From Streptomyces sp. YPW6 (GTDB taxonomy: Bacteria; Actinomycetota; Actinomycetes; Streptomycetales; Streptomycetaceae): 64,000 nt of DNA. The position numbers and the translations under genes are program-made. The notes under the pieces are model-generated. The model saw only the letters and a program-made list of their open reading frames with translations. It was not told where the DNA came from and did no database searches. Below, one piece after another: positions 32,528-42,332 of this stretch. Within the stretch, counting starts at the first letter, position 1. Every line of letters starts with the position of its first letter. The DNA lies in NCBI RefSeq assembly GCF_018866325.1, contig NZ_CP076457.1, forward strand, positions 1,178,001 to 1,242,000, given 5' to 3'.

Positions 32528-33595
32528 GTGAACGTGTTCGCGCTGCCGGCGACCTTCGTGGTGGTCGTCTCGTCGGTCCTGCTCGTCGTCAGGACGGTGG
32601 CCGAGCGCTCCCGGCGCCCCTCCCCCGGTCCCGGCGCCGCCGTTCACGACCTGTACGAGGCCGCGTTCCTGAACGGCGGTCCGGCCAGGGTCGTGGACAC
32701 CGCCCTGACCGCACTGCACGCGGACGGCCGGCTGGCCGTCGGCGGGCCCGGCATCGTCGCCGTACGGCGGGCACAGGTGAACGACCCGGTGGAGCGCGCG
32801 GTGCTGCAGGAGCTGGCCGCCGCCCCGAACGGTGCCCTGCACGTGCTGCGGGAAGCGGTGATGCGGCACCCCGCCATCCAGGAGGTCGGCGACGGGCTCG
32901 CCGCGCGCGGGCTGATGGTGCCGCCCCACCGGCTCCGCCCGCTGCGGCGGTGGGGGCTGGTCCAGGGAGTGACGTGCCTCGTCGCCCTGCCGGTGAGCCT
33001 GGTCCTCACGTTCGTCCAGTTCGCCGCGGCCGACTCCGCCGGCTTGCCGGTCCCGTTCCTCGTGACGATGCTGCCCGCGATCGTGATCGGCGCGTGCACC
33101 GGCCTGATCGTCGCGGCCTCCTCCGCGAGCCGCCTCACGACGTCGGGCCGCCACGCCGCCCTCTCGTTCCGGACCTCCTGCGCCCAGGGGGCGGCCCCGG
33201 CCCGTCTCGTCGCCGCCCTGGGGCTCCGCGCGCTGCCGGACCCGGTCTTCCAGGCCCAGTTGGCGGCGGCGGCGCGGCTGAGCGCCCCGCGCGGGCGCTC
33301 CTCGTCGTACGTCGCCGGTGGCGCGGCGGCCGGGGCCACCGCGGTCGGCGTGGCAGCGGTCTGGTGCGCCGCCTCCGGCCCCGGCGGCTCCAGCTGCGGC
33401 GGGTCGGCCGGGGGCGGCTCCCATGCGGGCTGTGGCGGCGGGGCCGGATGCTCCTCGGGGTCCGGTTGCGGGGGCGGCAGCGGGGCGGGCTGCGACGGTT
33501 CGAGCGGCTCCGGCTGTGGCGGCGGAGGCGGCGGGGCCGGCTGTGGCGGCGGGTCCAGTTGTGGGGGCGGTTCCAGTTGTGGCGGCGGTTCCTGA
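32528..33595 (+). CDS. TIGR04222-like membrane protein with a Cys/Gly-rich C-terminal tail
   Basis: 355 residues. Membrane segment 1 is at residues 2-22, the globular part runs 23-140, and two more segments follow (about 145-200). The tail (about 283-355) is nearly all Gly, Ser and Cys, with nine cysteines spaced 4-12 apart, mostly as GCGG, SCGG or GCSS. This matches the TIGR04222 'near-uncomplexity' protein type. GGAGG 8 bases before GTG 32528 and the 5-base gap behind the partner gene show one operon with the DUF692 enzyme. The tail is a plausible target for cysteine modification or metal binding; that is inference. Confidence 0.85.
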   Translation: MNVFALPATFVVVVSSVLLVVRTVAERSRRPSPGPGAAVHDLYEAAFLNGGPARVVDTALTALHADGRLAVGGPGIVAVRRAQVNDPVERAVLQELAAAPNGALHVLREAVMRHPAIQEVGDGLAARGLMVPPHRLRPLRRWGLVQGVTCLVALPVSLVLTFVQFAAADSAGLPVPFLVTMLPAIVIGACTGLIVAASSASRLTTSGRHAALSFRTSCAQGAAPARLVAALGLRALPDPVFQAQLAAAARLSAPRGRSSSYVAGGAAAGATAVGVAAVWCAASGPGGSSCGGSAGGGSHAGCGGGAGCSSGSGCGGGSGAGCDGSSGSGCGGGGGGAGCGGGSSCGGGSSCGGGS

Positions 33596-33745
33596 ACCGG
33601 TCTCCCCCGTTTCTGAATCAGCCACGTACGTCCGATTCCTGACCGGCCGTCAGGGTGGTTCCCGGTGGCTCTCCCGGGCGGTGCTGGACATCGGCGCCCA
33701 CTCGCCCGACCATCCCTCTCCGCATCCGCAGAGAGGCCCCCGCGC

Positions 33746-35308
33746 GTGAGAACTGCTGCGCTGTACACATCGATCGGCTCCCTGGTCCTGTCCGCCCTCG
33801 CCGCCGCTCCGGCGGGCGCCTGGGAACGCCCCGGTACCGCCGAGGCCCGGGGCACCGCGATCGCCGCCGCCCGGGCCACGGCCGCCGGCATCGACTTCGT
33901 CGCCTGCCCCGAGGAGGAGATGCTCCCGGACTCGCTGAAGTGCGGCACGGTGAAAGTGCCCCTCGACTACGCGGAGCCGGACGGGCCGCAGCTCGAACTG
34001 ACCGTCAGCCGGACCCCCGCCACCGGTCCGGCCGAGGAGCGGCAGGGCGCGTTCGTCTACAACCCGGGCGGCCCCGGCGCGTCCAGCATCACCTTCCCGC
34101 TGGCCGGGGAGCTGCCGGAGTGGAAGGAGATCGCCGAGGCGTACGACCTGGTCGGCTACGCCCCGCGCGGAGTGAACGGCTCCTCCGACCCGCTGAGTTG
34201 CCAGGACCCCGCCGCGTACACGAAGGGCCCGACCGACGCGCCGACGCATCCGACCCGGGAGGACAAGGAGCGGCGCGTCGCCCGTGCGCAGGCGTACGCG
34301 CGGGGCTGCGCGGAGCACGCGGGCGAGACGCTGCGGCACTACACCTCGCTGAACAACGCCCGGGACCTGGACGTGCTGCGGGCCGCGCTCGGCGAGAGCC
34401 GGCTGACGTTCATGGGGGCCTCGTACGGGACGTACTTCGGGGCGCTGTACGCGACGCTGTTCCCCTCCCACGTACGCCGCATGGTCTTCGACTCGGCGGT
34501 CGATCCGGACCCGGAGCAGATCTGGTACCGCTCCAACATGGGCCAGTCGCTGGCCTTCGAGGCGCGCTGGGAGGACTTCCGGCGCTGGGTCGCCCGGCAC
34601 GACGACGTGTACCACCTGGGGACCACCCCCGAGGCGGTGCAGCGGCGCTACGACGAGGTGCGCGCCGAGCTGGCGGTGAAGCCCGCGGGCGGCAAGATCG
34701 GGCCGGGGCAGCTGCACTCGGCGTTCCTGGGTGCGGGCTACTACGACGACTACTGGGCGATGCGGGCGACGGCGCTGTCGGAGTACGTCCGGGGCAATCC
34801 GGAGCCGCTGGTCGCGCAGGCGTCCCCGCGCGCGGTGGCGGCGAAGGACAACGAGAACGCGCAGGCGGTGTACACCGCCGTCGAGTGCAACGACGCGCCC
34901 TGGCCGGAGGACTTCGCGGTCTGGGACCGCGACCACACGGAGTTGGCGCGCGTCGCGCCCTTCGAGACCTGGGACAACGCCTTCGCGAACCTGCCGTGCG
35001 CCTTCTGGCCCGCTCCCCGGCAGCGGCCGCTGGACGTCCGCGTCGGCTGGGGCGAGCTGCCGCCGGTGCTGATCCTGGCGGCGGAGCGGGACGCGGCGAC
35101 CCCGTACCAGGGGGCGCTGGAGCTGCGGAAGCGGCTGCCCGGGTCGTCGCTGGTGACGGAGCGGGACGCGGGGACGCACGGCATCGGCGGGGCGGGGAAC
35201 GCCTGTGTCGACGATCATCTGCGCCGGTATCTGCTGACCGGCGAAGTGCCGGGGCGGGGCGCGGACTGCGCCGCGCACCCGGAGCCGAACCCGGTGTCGC
35301 TGGACTGA
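33746..35308 (+). CDS. Secreted alpha/beta-hydrolase peptidase (SlpD/SlpE, tripeptidyl aminopeptidase type)
   Basis: 520 residues. A signal peptide is followed by a mature start near AGAWER. The catalytic fold has oxyanion strand NPGGPGASS, nucleophile GASYGTYFG, acid AERDAATP, and base RDAGTHGIGG, with C-terminal cysteines characteristic of the secreted Streptomyces mycelium-associated proteinases. It should cleave short N-terminal peptides from exported proteins or peptide nutrients. GTG 33746 with GAGAGG upstream. A 24-base piece of its 3' end is repeated just downstream. Confidence 0.93.
   Translation: MRTAALYTSIGSLVLSALAAAPAGAWERPGTAEARGTAIAAARATAAGIDFVACPEEEMLPDSLKCGTVKVPLDYAEPDGPQLELTVSRTPATGPAEERQGAFVYNPGGPGASSITFPLAGELPEWKEIAEAYDLVGYAPRGVNGSSDPLSCQDPAAYTKGPTDAPTHPTREDKERRVARAQAYARGCAEHAGETLRHYTSLNNARDLDVLRAALGESRLTFMGASYGTYFGALYATLFPSHVRRMVFDSAVDPDPEQIWYRSNMGQSLAFEARWEDFRRWVARHDDVYHLGTTPEAVQRRYDEVRAELAVKPAGGKIGPGQLHSAFLGAGYYDDYWAMRATALSEYVRGNPEPLVAQASPRAVAAKDNENAQAVYTAVECNDAPWPEDFAVWDRDHTELARVAPFETWDNAFANLPCAFWPAPRQRPLDVRVGWGELPPVLILAAERDAATPYQGALELRKRLPGSSLVTERDAGTHGIGGAGNACVDDHLRRYLLTGEVPGRGADCAAHPEPNPVSLD
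35281..35304 (+). repeat. 24-bp direct repeat, copy 1 (inside the peptidase 3' end)
   Basis: GGAGCCGAACCCGGTGTCGC plus TGGA. The identical 24 bases occur again at 35360-35383, outside the gene. Confidence 0.9.
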
Positions 35309-35323
35309 CCGGGGGCCACGGAG

Positions 35324-35360
35324 CGGGGGCCGCCGCACCTGCACGGTACGACGGCCCCCG
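35324..35360. terminator. Hairpin after the peptidase gene
   Basis: CGGGGGCCG (35324-35332) pairs with CGGCCCCCG (35352-35360) over a 19-base loop. It lies between the peptidase and the converging hemQ. Confidence 0.5.
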
Positions 35361-35383
35361 GAGCCGAACCCGGTGTCGCTGGA
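35360..35383 (+). repeat. 24-bp direct repeat, copy 2 (intergenic)
   Basis: Exact second copy of 35281-35304, starting at the last base of the terminator stem. It looks like a short duplication of the peptidase end. Confidence 0.9.
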
Positions 35384-35458
35384 GGGGCGGACGGCACGAT
35401 CGGTGCCCGGTGCCCGTCCCTCTGATCTTCCGGGCTGGGGTGGTGCGGGACTCGCTGG

Positions 35459-36187
35459 CTATGCGAGCCCGGCCACCAGGTCTGCGACGCTCTTCCTGCG
35501 GCCCGTGTAGAACGGGACCTCCTCGCGCACGTGGAGCCGTGCCTCGGAGGCGCGCAGGTGACGCATCAGGTCGACGATGCGGTACAGCTCGTCCGCCTCG
35601 AAGGCGAGGATCCACTCGTAGTCGCCGAGCGAGAACGAGGCGACGGTGTTGGCGCGGACGTCCGGGTAGCCCCGGGCCATCTTGCCGTGGTCCGCGAGCA
35701 TGCGGCGGCGGTCCTCGTCGGGCAGCAGGTACCAGTCGTAGGACCGGACGAAGGGGTAGACGCTGATGTAGTCGCGGGGCGTCTCGTCGGCGAGGAACGC
35801 GGGGATGTGCGACTTGTTGAACTCGGCGGGGCGGTGCAGCGCCATGTTCGACCAGACCGGGTCGAGCGCGCGGCCCAGCCTGGTGCGGCGGAAGAGGTTG
35901 TACGCGTCCTGGAGCTCGTCCGAGGTCTCGGCGTGCCACCAGATCATGAGGTCCGCGTCGGCCCGCAGCCCGGACAGGTCGTAGGTGCCCCGGACGGTGA
36001 TGTCCTTGGCCGCGAGCTGGTCGAAGAGCTCCTGCACCTCGTCGGCGTATCCGGCGCGGTCGAGCGGGAGCACGTCGCGCAGTTTGAAGACCGACCACAG
36101 GGTGTAGCGGATGACCTCGTTGAGGTCCTTGGCCTTCTTGCCGGCGTTCGGACTCTTGCTGGATGTCACAGTCTCGGGAGCACTCAT
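35459..36187 (-). CDS. hemQ: Coproheme decarboxylase (HemQ, chlorite-dismutase-like)
   Basis: 242 residues. Family signatures are [50 protein letters not shown] and [25 protein letters not shown]. It turns iron-coproporphyrin III into heme b, the last step of the coproporphyrin-dependent pathway of Actinobacteria. Its ATG follows the hemG stop by 4 bases, so hemG-hemQ form an operon. hemE lies 4 kb away on the same strand. Confidence 0.96.
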   Translation of the reverse strand: MSAPETVTSSKSPNAGKKAKDLNEVIRYTLWSVFKLRDVLPLDRAGYADEVQELFDQLAAKDITVRGTYDLSGLRADADLMIWWHAETSDELQDAYNLFRRTRLGRALDPVWSNMALHRPAEFNKSHIPAFLADETPRDYISVYPFVRSYDWYLLPDEDRRRMLADHGKMARGYPDVRANTVASFSLGDYEWILAFEADELYRIVDLMRHLRASEARLHVREEVPFYTGRRKSVADLVAGLA

Positions 36188-36191
36188 ACGG

Positions 36192-37655
36192 CTATTGTCC
36201 CGCCTCGCTCCCCGTGCCCCGAACCAGGGTCGGCGTGGCGATGATCTCGCTCGCGATCTCGTCGGCCGCGCGCCGGGCGCTCGCGATGCAGGCGGGGATG
36301 CCGACCCCGTCGTAGACCGCGCCGCAGACCCGCAGGGCGGGCAGCTTGGCGACCTCGTCGCGGATGCGGGCGACCCGGGCCAGATGGCCGACGGGGTACT
36401 GCGGCAGGCCGCCGATCCAGCGGGTGACCTCGGTGTCGACGGGCCGGGCGGTGAGGCCGGTGGCGGCGGCGAGGTCACGCAGGGAGACGGCGACGAGCTC
36501 CCCGTCCTCGCGGTGGAGGTGCTCCTCCTCGCCGTAGCGGCCGACGGAGGTGCGGAGCACGAACAGGTCGGGGGCGGCGTCGGCGACCCACTGCCACTTG
36601 TTGCTGGAGAACGTGGACGCCTTGATCGTGTGGCCGTCGACCGGCGGCACCAGGAAGCCGGAGCGGCCGCGCAGGGCTTCGTACGCCTCGATGTCGGTGC
36701 GCCGGAAGGCCAGGGTGACCAGGGCCATGGAGGCGTACTCGACGCCGGACAGCTCGGCGGAGGCGGCCGGGGACTCGGCGGCCAGCAGGGTGCCCGCGGA
36801 CCAGGCGGGGGTGGCCAGGACGATGCCGTCGGCGGCGATGGTCCGGGTGTCGGTGCGGACGGCCCAGCCCGCTGCCGTACGGGTCAGGCCGAGGACGGGG
36901 GTCTCGGTGACGATCTCGCCGCCTCCGGCCCGTACGGCGTCGCCCACGGCGGCCGGGAGGGTGCCGATGCCGCCCGCGATGCCCTGGAAGACGGGGCCGG
37001 TCTGCTGCCGGGCGGCGACCCGCTCCTGGATGCGGCGCACACCGTCGAGCAGCGGGCCGCCCTCCTTGACGGCCTCGAAGAGCTGGGGCACGGCGGCGCG
37101 CATCGAGATCCGGTAGGCGTCGCCCGCGTAGACCCCGCCGAGGAGGGGCTCCACCAGCCGGTCCACGACCTCGCGGCCGAGCCGGTCGGCGACGTAGGCG
37201 CCCACCGCGACGTCGTCGCCGACGGCGGTCGGGGTGAGGTCGCGCTCCTCGGCGATCCGCGCCAGGCCCTCGGGGGACAGCACCTCGCCGAGGACCGCCG
37301 GGTCACCGGGGACACCCATGACGTGGCCCGTCGGCATGGGGCGCAGCGCGTCGCGCGTCCAGAGCGAGGCGGTGGCGGTGGCGGGCGGCTGGAGCCGGCC
37401 GGCCAGGCCCACCGCCCCGGCCAGGTCGACCGCTTCGGGGCGCCGGGCGAGCATCGACTCGGCCCCCAGATCGACCTGGACGCCCGCGACCTCGCCGGTC
37501 ATGAGCTTGCCGCCGAGCCGGTCCGTCGCCTCCAGGAGGGTGACCCGCAGGCCGGTGGCGACCAGGTGGTGGGCGGCCGCCAGCCCGGCGATGCCGCCGC
37601 CGATGACGACGACGTGCCCCGGGGGCGTTTCCGCACGCTGTTGAGAACGCTGCAT
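36192..37655 (-). CDS. hemG: Coproporphyrinogen III (protoporphyrinogen) oxidase, HemG/HemY-CgoX type
   Basis: 487 residues. A FAD-binding Rossmann motif [16 protein letters not shown] starts near residue 15; [11 protein letters not shown] follows, and the C-terminal FAD clamp is [22 protein letters not shown]. The enzyme oxidises a porphyrinogen with O2. In Gram-positive bacteria this oxygen-dependent type acts on coproporphyrinogen III. It sits 4 bases ahead of hemQ and diverges from a DUF4349 lipoprotein gene. Confidence 0.95.
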   Translation of the reverse strand: MQRSQQRAETPPGHVVVIGGGIAGLAAAHHLVATGLRVTLLEATDRLGGKLMTGEVAGVQVDLGAESMLARRPEAVDLAGAVGLAGRLQPPATATASLWTRDALRPMPTGHVMGVPGDPAVLGEVLSPEGLARIAEERDLTPTAVGDDVAVGAYVADRLGREVVDRLVEPLLGGVYAGDAYRISMRAAVPQLFEAVKEGGPLLDGVRRIQERVAARQQTGPVFQGIAGGIGTLPAAVGDAVRAGGGEIVTETPVLGLTRTAAGWAVRTDTRTIAADGIVLATPAWSAGTLLAAESPAASAELSGVEYASMALVTLAFRRTDIEAYEALRGRSGFLVPPVDGHTIKASTFSSNKWQWVADAAPDLFVLRTSVGRYGEEEHLHREDGELVAVSLRDLAAATGLTARPVDTEVTRWIGGLPQYPVGHLARVARIRDEVAKLPALRVCGAVYDGVGIPACIASARRAADEIASEIIATPTLVRGTGSEAGQ

Positions 37656-37781
37656 GGGTCCACTCTCTCAAACCCTTACCGAGTCCCGACCGTGACCACT
37701 TCGAAACCGCTCCCCGGCAACCGGCTCCGGGGCCGCCACGTCGAACGGTCACCATCAACGAGCTTTCTGGGGGGACCAGTT

Positions 37782-38762
37782 ATGCAGAGGCGGAACACGA
37801 GCGGGCGGTCGTTCGTCCGCGCACGCGCGGCACTTGTGGCCGGGTCGCTCGGCCTGCTGATCGCCGTCGGCGGCTGCGGGGCGTCGGGCGACGCGGCGGA
37901 CAGCGGCGTGAGGGCGGCGAAGGGAGGGGCGGCACCGCGCGAGGGGTTCGCGGACGAGGGCGGGGCGGCCGCCTCCGCCGCTCCCGAGGAGGGGGCGGAC
38001 GACAAGCCGGCCGGGAAGAAGGCGGCGCCGAAGGCGGGGGCCACCCATGTGATCCGTACGGCCACGCTCTCCGTCGAGGTGAAGAGCGTGACCCGGGCCG
38101 TGGCCGCCGCGCGGGGTGCGGCGGAGGGGGCGGGGGGCCTGGTGGCCTCGGAGGAGACCGAGCGGCTCGACGACGGCTCCGAGACCTCGCACCTGGTGCT
38201 GCGGGTGCCGCAGGAGCGGTTCGAGGAGGTGCTGCGCGAGCTGGCGGGTTCCGGGAAGCTGCTGTCGCGCACCTCGAACGCGAAGGACGTCACCGACCAG
38301 GTGGTGGATGTGGAGAGCCGGATCGCCACCCAGCGCGCGAGTGTGGCGCGGGTGCGGGAGCTGATGGACCGGGCGGAGAGGATCAGCGATGTGGTGGCCC
38401 TGGAGGGTGAGCTGAGCAGCCGTCAGTCCGACCTGGAGTCGCTGCTGGCCCAGCGTGAGAGCCTGAAGGACCGGACCTCGCTGGCGACGGTCACGCTGGA
38501 CCTGACGCCGCCGGACGCCCCGGGCGACGACGGGGAGAAGGACGACGACCCCGGGTTCCTGGACGCGCTGGAGGGCGGCTGGGACGCGTTCGTGACGATG
38601 CTGCGGTGGATCGCGGTGGTGTTCGGGGCGACGTTCCCCTTCGTGCTCGCGGCGGCCCTGGTGGCCGGGGTGTGGCGGGTGCTGAGGCAGCGCGCGGCGC
38701 GTCGGGCCGCCCCGGCGGTCACGGCGGCCCCGGCCGGGAAGGACGGTGCCCCGGACTCCTGA
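37782..38762 (+). CDS. DUF4349 lipoprotein
   Basis: 326 residues. A basic start, hydrophobic core and lipobox VGGC give lipid anchoring. The DUF4349 domain (about 85-250) has VIRTATLSVEVKSVTRA, GGLVASEE, LVLRVPQERFEEVL, VTDQVVDVESRIATQRASV and LEGELSSRQSDLESLLAQ, a beta-alpha fold with a coiled coil. A C-terminal membrane segment (WIAVVFGATFPFVLAAALVA) is followed by a basic cytoplasmic tail. The function of the domain is not known. GGGGGA lies just before ATG 37782. Confidence 0.92.
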   Translation: MQRRNTSGRSFVRARAALVAGSLGLLIAVGGCGASGDAADSGVRAAKGGAAPREGFADEGGAAASAAPEEGADDKPAGKKAAPKAGATHVIRTATLSVEVKSVTRAVAAARGAAEGAGGLVASEETERLDDGSETSHLVLRVPQERFEEVLRELAGSGKLLSRTSNAKDVTDQVVDVESRIATQRASVARVRELMDRAERISDVVALEGELSSRQSDLESLLAQRESLKDRTSLATVTLDLTPPDAPGDDGEKDDDPGFLDALEGGWDAFVTMLRWIAVVFGATFPFVLAAALVAGVWRVLRQRAARRAAPAVTAAPAGKDGAPDS

Positions 38763-38829
38763 ACCCCTGCGGCGTCGTAGCGTGGGGCCCTGATTCGCCG
38801 ATGCGGCGAACCGGCGGAAGGGACCCGGC

Positions 38830-40221
38830 ATGGCAGCGGAGCGACTGGTGGTCATCGGCGGTGACGCGGCGGGCATGTCCGCCGCGTCACAGGCCCGCAG
38901 GCTGAAGGGGCCGGACGCGCTGGAGGTCGTCGCCTTCGAGCGCGGCCGCCACACCTCGTACTCCGCCTGCGGCATCCCGTACTGGGTGAGCGGCGACGTG
39001 GCGGCCCGGGACGACCTGATCGCCCGCACCCCCGAGGAGCACCGGCAGCGGGACATCGATCTGCGGATGCGGACCGAGGTGACCGAACTGGACGTGGCCG
39101 GGCAGCGGGTACGGGCGCTGGACCGGGAGAGCGGGAAGGCGTACTGGACGGGCTTCGACAAGCTCGTGATCGCCACCGGGGCCCGTCCGGTGCGCCCGGC
39201 GCTGCCGGGGATGGACGCGGCCGGGGTGCACGGGGTGCAGACCCTGGACGACGGGCAGGCGCTGCTGGACTCGCTGGACGCGCTGCGCTCGGGAGAGGGG
39301 CCGCGGCGGGCGGTCGTGGTGGGCGCGGGCTACATCGGCGTCGAGATGGCCGAGGCGATGCTCAAGCGGGGCTTCGAGGTGACCGTCCTCAACCGGGGCG
39401 AGCAGCCGATGGCGACGCTCGACCCGGACATGGGGCGCCTCGTGCACGAGGCGATGGACGGCCTGGGCATCACCACGGTCAACGGGGCGGCCGTGACGAA
39501 GATCCTCACCGGGACCGACGGCCGGGTCACCGGAGTGGCGACGGACGCGGGGACCTGGCCGGCGGACGTGGTGGTCCTCGGTATCGGGGTGGAGCCGGAG
39601 ACGGAGCTCGCCCGTGCGGCGGGGCTGCCGGTGGGGCCGCACGGCGGGCTGCTGACGGACCTGGCCATGCGGGTCGTGGGCCACGACACCATCTGGGCGG
39701 GCGGCGACTGCGTGGAGGTCCTGGACCTGGTGGCGGGCCGCACCCGGCACGTGGCGCTGGGCACCCACGCCAACAAGCACGGCCAGGTGATCGGTTCCAA
39801 CGTCGGGGGCGGCTACGGCACGTTCCCCGGTGTGGTCGGTACGGCGGTGAGCAAGGTCTGCGACCTGGAGATCGCCCGGACCGGGCTGCGGGAGAAGGAC
39901 GCCCGCGCGGCCGGGCTGCGCTGGGTCACGGCGACGATCGAGTCGACGCAGCGGGCGGGGTACTACCCGGGGGCGAAGCCGATGACGGTGAAGATGATCG
40001 CGGAGCTGCGGACGGGTCGGCTGCTCGGGGTGCAGATCGTGGGCCGCGAGGGGTCGGCGAAGCGGGTGGACGTGGCGGCGGTGGCGCTGACGGCCGGGAT
40101 GACGGTGGAGCAGATGACGGCGCTCGACCTCGGGTACGCTCCGCCGTTCTCCCCGGTCTGGGACCCGGTGCTGGTCGCCGCCCGCAAGACGGTGGCGGCG
40201 GTACGGGGCGCGGGGAGCTGA
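38830..40221 (+). CDS. FAD/NAD-dependent disulfide reductase (CoA-disulfide reductase / NADH oxidase type)
   Basis: 463 residues. The FAD motif VVIGGDAAGMSAASQ opens the protein, the single redox cysteine Cys47 lies in HTSYSACGIPYW (the SxxxCGxPY type of CoA-disulfide reductase), and the NAD motif VVVGAGYIGVEMAEAM is at about 160. The dimerisation domain ends it. It would reduce CoA or persulfide disulfides, or O2, with NAD(P)H. It follows DUF4349 by 67 bases on the same strand and ends at a strong terminator. Confidence 0.92.
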   Translation: MAAERLVVIGGDAAGMSAASQARRLKGPDALEVVAFERGRHTSYSACGIPYWVSGDVAARDDLIARTPEEHRQRDIDLRMRTEVTELDVAGQRVRALDRESGKAYWTGFDKLVIATGARPVRPALPGMDAAGVHGVQTLDDGQALLDSLDALRSGEGPRRAVVVGAGYIGVEMAEAMLKRGFEVTVLNRGEQPMATLDPDMGRLVHEAMDGLGITTVNGAAVTKILTGTDGRVTGVATDAGTWPADVVVLGIGVEPETELARAAGLPVGPHGGLLTDLAMRVVGHDTIWAGGDCVEVLDLVAGRTRHVALGTHANKHGQVIGSNVGGGYGTFPGVVGTAVSKVCDLEIARTGLREKDARAAGLRWVTATIESTQRAGYYPGAKPMTVKMIAELRTGRLLGVQIVGREGSAKRVDVAAVALTAGMTVEQMTALDLGYAPPFSPVWDPVLVAARKTVAAVRGAGS

Positions 40222-40226
40222 ACACC

Positions 40227-40252
40227 GGGGGCCGGCCGTCCGGCCGGCCCCC
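40227..40252. terminator. Bidirectional hairpin between the flavoenzyme and hemE
   Basis: GGGGGCCGGCCG pairs exactly with CGGCCGGCCCCC around TC (40227-40238 / 40241-40252). It lies 6 bases after the flavoenzyme stop and 15 bases from the hemE stop. Confidence 0.8.
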
Positions 40253-40267
40253 TGCAGCCTCCGTGCT

Positions 40268-41365
40268 TCAGCGCGCGGTCTGCTCGTGGACGTACCCCAC
40301 GAGGCGGGTGAGCGCGTCCGGGTCCATGTTCGGCATGACGCCGTGGCCCAGGTTGAAGATGTGCCCCTCCAGCCCGGCGGCGGCGTCCAGCACCTCGCGG
40401 GTCTTCGCCTCGACAGCCGGGGTGGGGGCGAAGAGCACGGCCGGGTCGAGGTTGCCCTGGAGCGCCTTGCCGGGGCCGACGCGGCGGGCGGCCTCGTCCA
40501 GCGGGACCCGCCAGTCGACGCCGACGACGTCCGCTCCGGCCTCGCCCATCAGGCCGAGCAGTTCGCCGGTGCCGACGCCGAAGTGGATACGGGGGACTCC
40601 GTAGGGGGCGACGGCGTCGAAGACCTTCGCGGAGGCGGGGAGCACCGCGCGGCGGTAGTCGGCGGGGGCCAGCGCGCCGACCCAGGAGTCGAAGAGCTGG
40701 ACGGCGGACGCCCCGGCCTCGATCTGGACCTTGAGGAAGGCGCCGGTGATCTCCGCGAGCCGGTCCACGAGGTCGGCCCAGAGCTGCGGGTCGCCGTACA
40801 TCATGGCCTTGGTGCGCTCGTGGTTGCGCGAGGGGCCGCCCTCGACGAGGTAGCTGGCGAGCGTGAACGGGGCCCCGGCGAAGCCGATGAGCGGGGTGGC
40901 GCCCAGCTCGGCGGTGAGGATGCCGATGGCCTCGGTGACGTACGGGACGTCCTCGGGGGTCAGGTCGCGCAGCCGGGCGAGGTCGGCGCGGGTGCGGATC
41001 GGCTCGGCGATGACGGGGCCGACGCCGGGCTTGATGTCGAGGTCGATGCCGATGGCCTTCAGGGGCACCACGATGTCGCTGAAGTAGATCGCGGCGTCGA
41101 CCTTGTGGCGGCGGACGGGCTGCAGGGTGATCTCGGCGACGAGCTCCGGCATCATGCAGGAGTCGAGCATCGCGATGCCCTCGCGGACCTTCAGGTACTC
41201 CGGCAGCGAGCGTCCCGCCTGGCGCATGAACCAGACCGGGGTGTGCGGCACGGGCTCACGGCGGCAGGCCTTCAGGAACGCCGAGTCGTGGGTGGCGTCG
41301 CGAACCGCGTCGAGGCTGGCGGAGGTCGTCGTCTGCTGGCCCGAAGGGCTGTCGTTGGCACTCAC
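40268..41365 (-). CDS. hemE: Uroporphyrinogen decarboxylase
   Basis: 365 residues. It removes four carboxylates from uroporphyrinogen III to give coproporphyrinogen III. Signatures are [55 protein letters not shown] and [15 protein letters not shown] start at 41365. It feeds the same route as hemG and hemQ nearby. Divergent from DUF3000 with a gap of 92 bases. Confidence 0.97.
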   Translation of the reverse strand: MSANDSPSGQQTTTSASLDAVRDATHDSAFLKACRREPVPHTPVWFMRQAGRSLPEYLKVREGIAMLDSCMMPELVAEITLQPVRRHKVDAAIYFSDIVVPLKAIGIDLDIKPGVGPVIAEPIRTRADLARLRDLTPEDVPYVTEAIGILTAELGATPLIGFAGAPFTLASYLVEGGPSRNHERTKAMMYGDPQLWADLVDRLAEITGAFLKVQIEAGASAVQLFDSWVGALAPADYRRAVLPASAKVFDAVAPYGVPRIHFGVGTGELLGLMGEAGADVVGVDWRVPLDEAARRVGPGKALQGNLDPAVLFAPTPAVEAKTREVLDAAAGLEGHIFNLGHGVMPNMDPDALTRLVGYVHEQTAR

Positions 41366-41444
41366 GCACAGAATCTTCGCACGCGTGCCGAAGGAGCCCG
41401 GCCCCGCACGGGTGTCTCTCCCTGCACGCGGCTCGCCTTCCGCC

Positions 41445-41450
41445 TACTCT
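41445..41450 (+). promoter_or_regulatory. -10 box (TACTCT) of the DUF3000 gene, leaderless arrangement
   Basis: TACTCT (TANNNT) ends 7 bases before ATG 41458 and no ribosome site is present, so the mRNA should start at the ATG. Confidence 0.55.
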
Positions 41451-41457
41451 TCCCCGC

Positions 41458-42120
41458 ATGGCTCCGGCTCAGGGACAGTTTTCCGATCATTCCGACGGCG
41501 TTGAAGGCAAGGACCGCACGGAGGAGGGCCCACCCGTGCCTCCCGCGTTCCTGGCGGCGGTGGACGCGCTGCGCTCGGCGCGGCTGCGGCCGGAGCTGGA
41601 GGTGGAGGCGACCCGGCCGCCCCGGCGTCTCGCGCCGCACGCGTACGCCCTGGAGGCGGCGGTGGTGGACGGCGAGGAGGATCTCGCGGACGGCAGGCTG
41701 GTCCTGCTGCACGACCCGGCGGGGCACGAGGCGTGGCAGGGCGCGTTCCGGCTGGTGACCCTGGTCCGTGCGGAGCTGGAGCCGGAGATGGCGGCGGACC
41801 CGCTGCTGCCGGAGGTGTGCTGGTCCTGGCTGACGGGTGCGCTGGACGCCCGGGGCCTGTCGTACGGGGAGGCCGGCGGGACGGTGACACGCGCCGGATC
41901 GCACTACTTCGGTGCGCTGTCCGCGCGCCGTCCCGCGACGCAGATCGAGATCCGCGCCTCGTGGACGCCGAAGGAATCGCGCGGCGGCGTCCCGGACACC
42001 GGGTCGCACCTGGTGGCCTGGGGCGATCTGCTGTGCCAGATCGCGGGGCTGCCGCCGTCCGATCTGTCGGACGCGGCGGTGGTGACCCTGCCGCAGCGGC
42101 GTGGTCCGCAGGCGCCGTAA
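41458..42120 (+). CDS. DUF3000 protein
   Basis: 220 residues, a conserved actinobacterial family. Read-outs are PPAFLAAVDALRSARLRPELEVE, APHAYALEAAV, GRLVLLHDPAGHEAWQG, FRLVTLVRAELEPEMAADPLLP and WGDLLCQIAGLPPSD. No catalytic motif or signal peptide. The gene usually sits between hemE and the ribonuclease D region, as here. Function unknown. Probably translated from a leaderless mRNA. Confidence 0.93.
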   Translation: MAPAQGQFSDHSDGVEGKDRTEEGPPVPPAFLAAVDALRSARLRPELEVEATRPPRRLAPHAYALEAAVVDGEEDLADGRLVLLHDPAGHEAWQGAFRLVTLVRAELEPEMAADPLLPEVCWSWLTGALDARGLSYGEAGGTVTRAGSHYFGALSARRPATQIEIRASWTPKESRGGVPDTGSHLVAWGDLLCQIAGLPPSDLSDAAVVTLPQRRGPQAP

Positions 42121-42332
42121 CGCTCCGTCATCTGTATCGCACATACGCCGGATCTCTTTTCGTACAATCGATCGCGCGTCCTATTTGCCCGAATTGTTAC
42201 TCACCAAATCGTGATCTTCCCCTAAAGGAGGACGGGTCCGCTGCCGAAGAGGTCAATGACCCTTCAAGCACGGTTCGCCCCCGGCTTCATCCCCCGAGCC
42301 GGCCCGTCCCGCCACTCCCCCCAGGAGGCCTG

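Noticed and set aside
36111-37781. Plus-strand extension of the DUF4349 frame across hemG
   Set aside because: Only the end from 37782 carries the lipobox and DUF4349 domain, with a ribosome site just before that ATG. The earlier part lies antisense to hemG.
42224-42255. Strong AAAGGAGG with no ATG or GTG at the right distance
   Set aside because: Only CTG 42241 fits, and that frame overlaps the response regulator out of phase without domain content. It may be part of the regulator leader.
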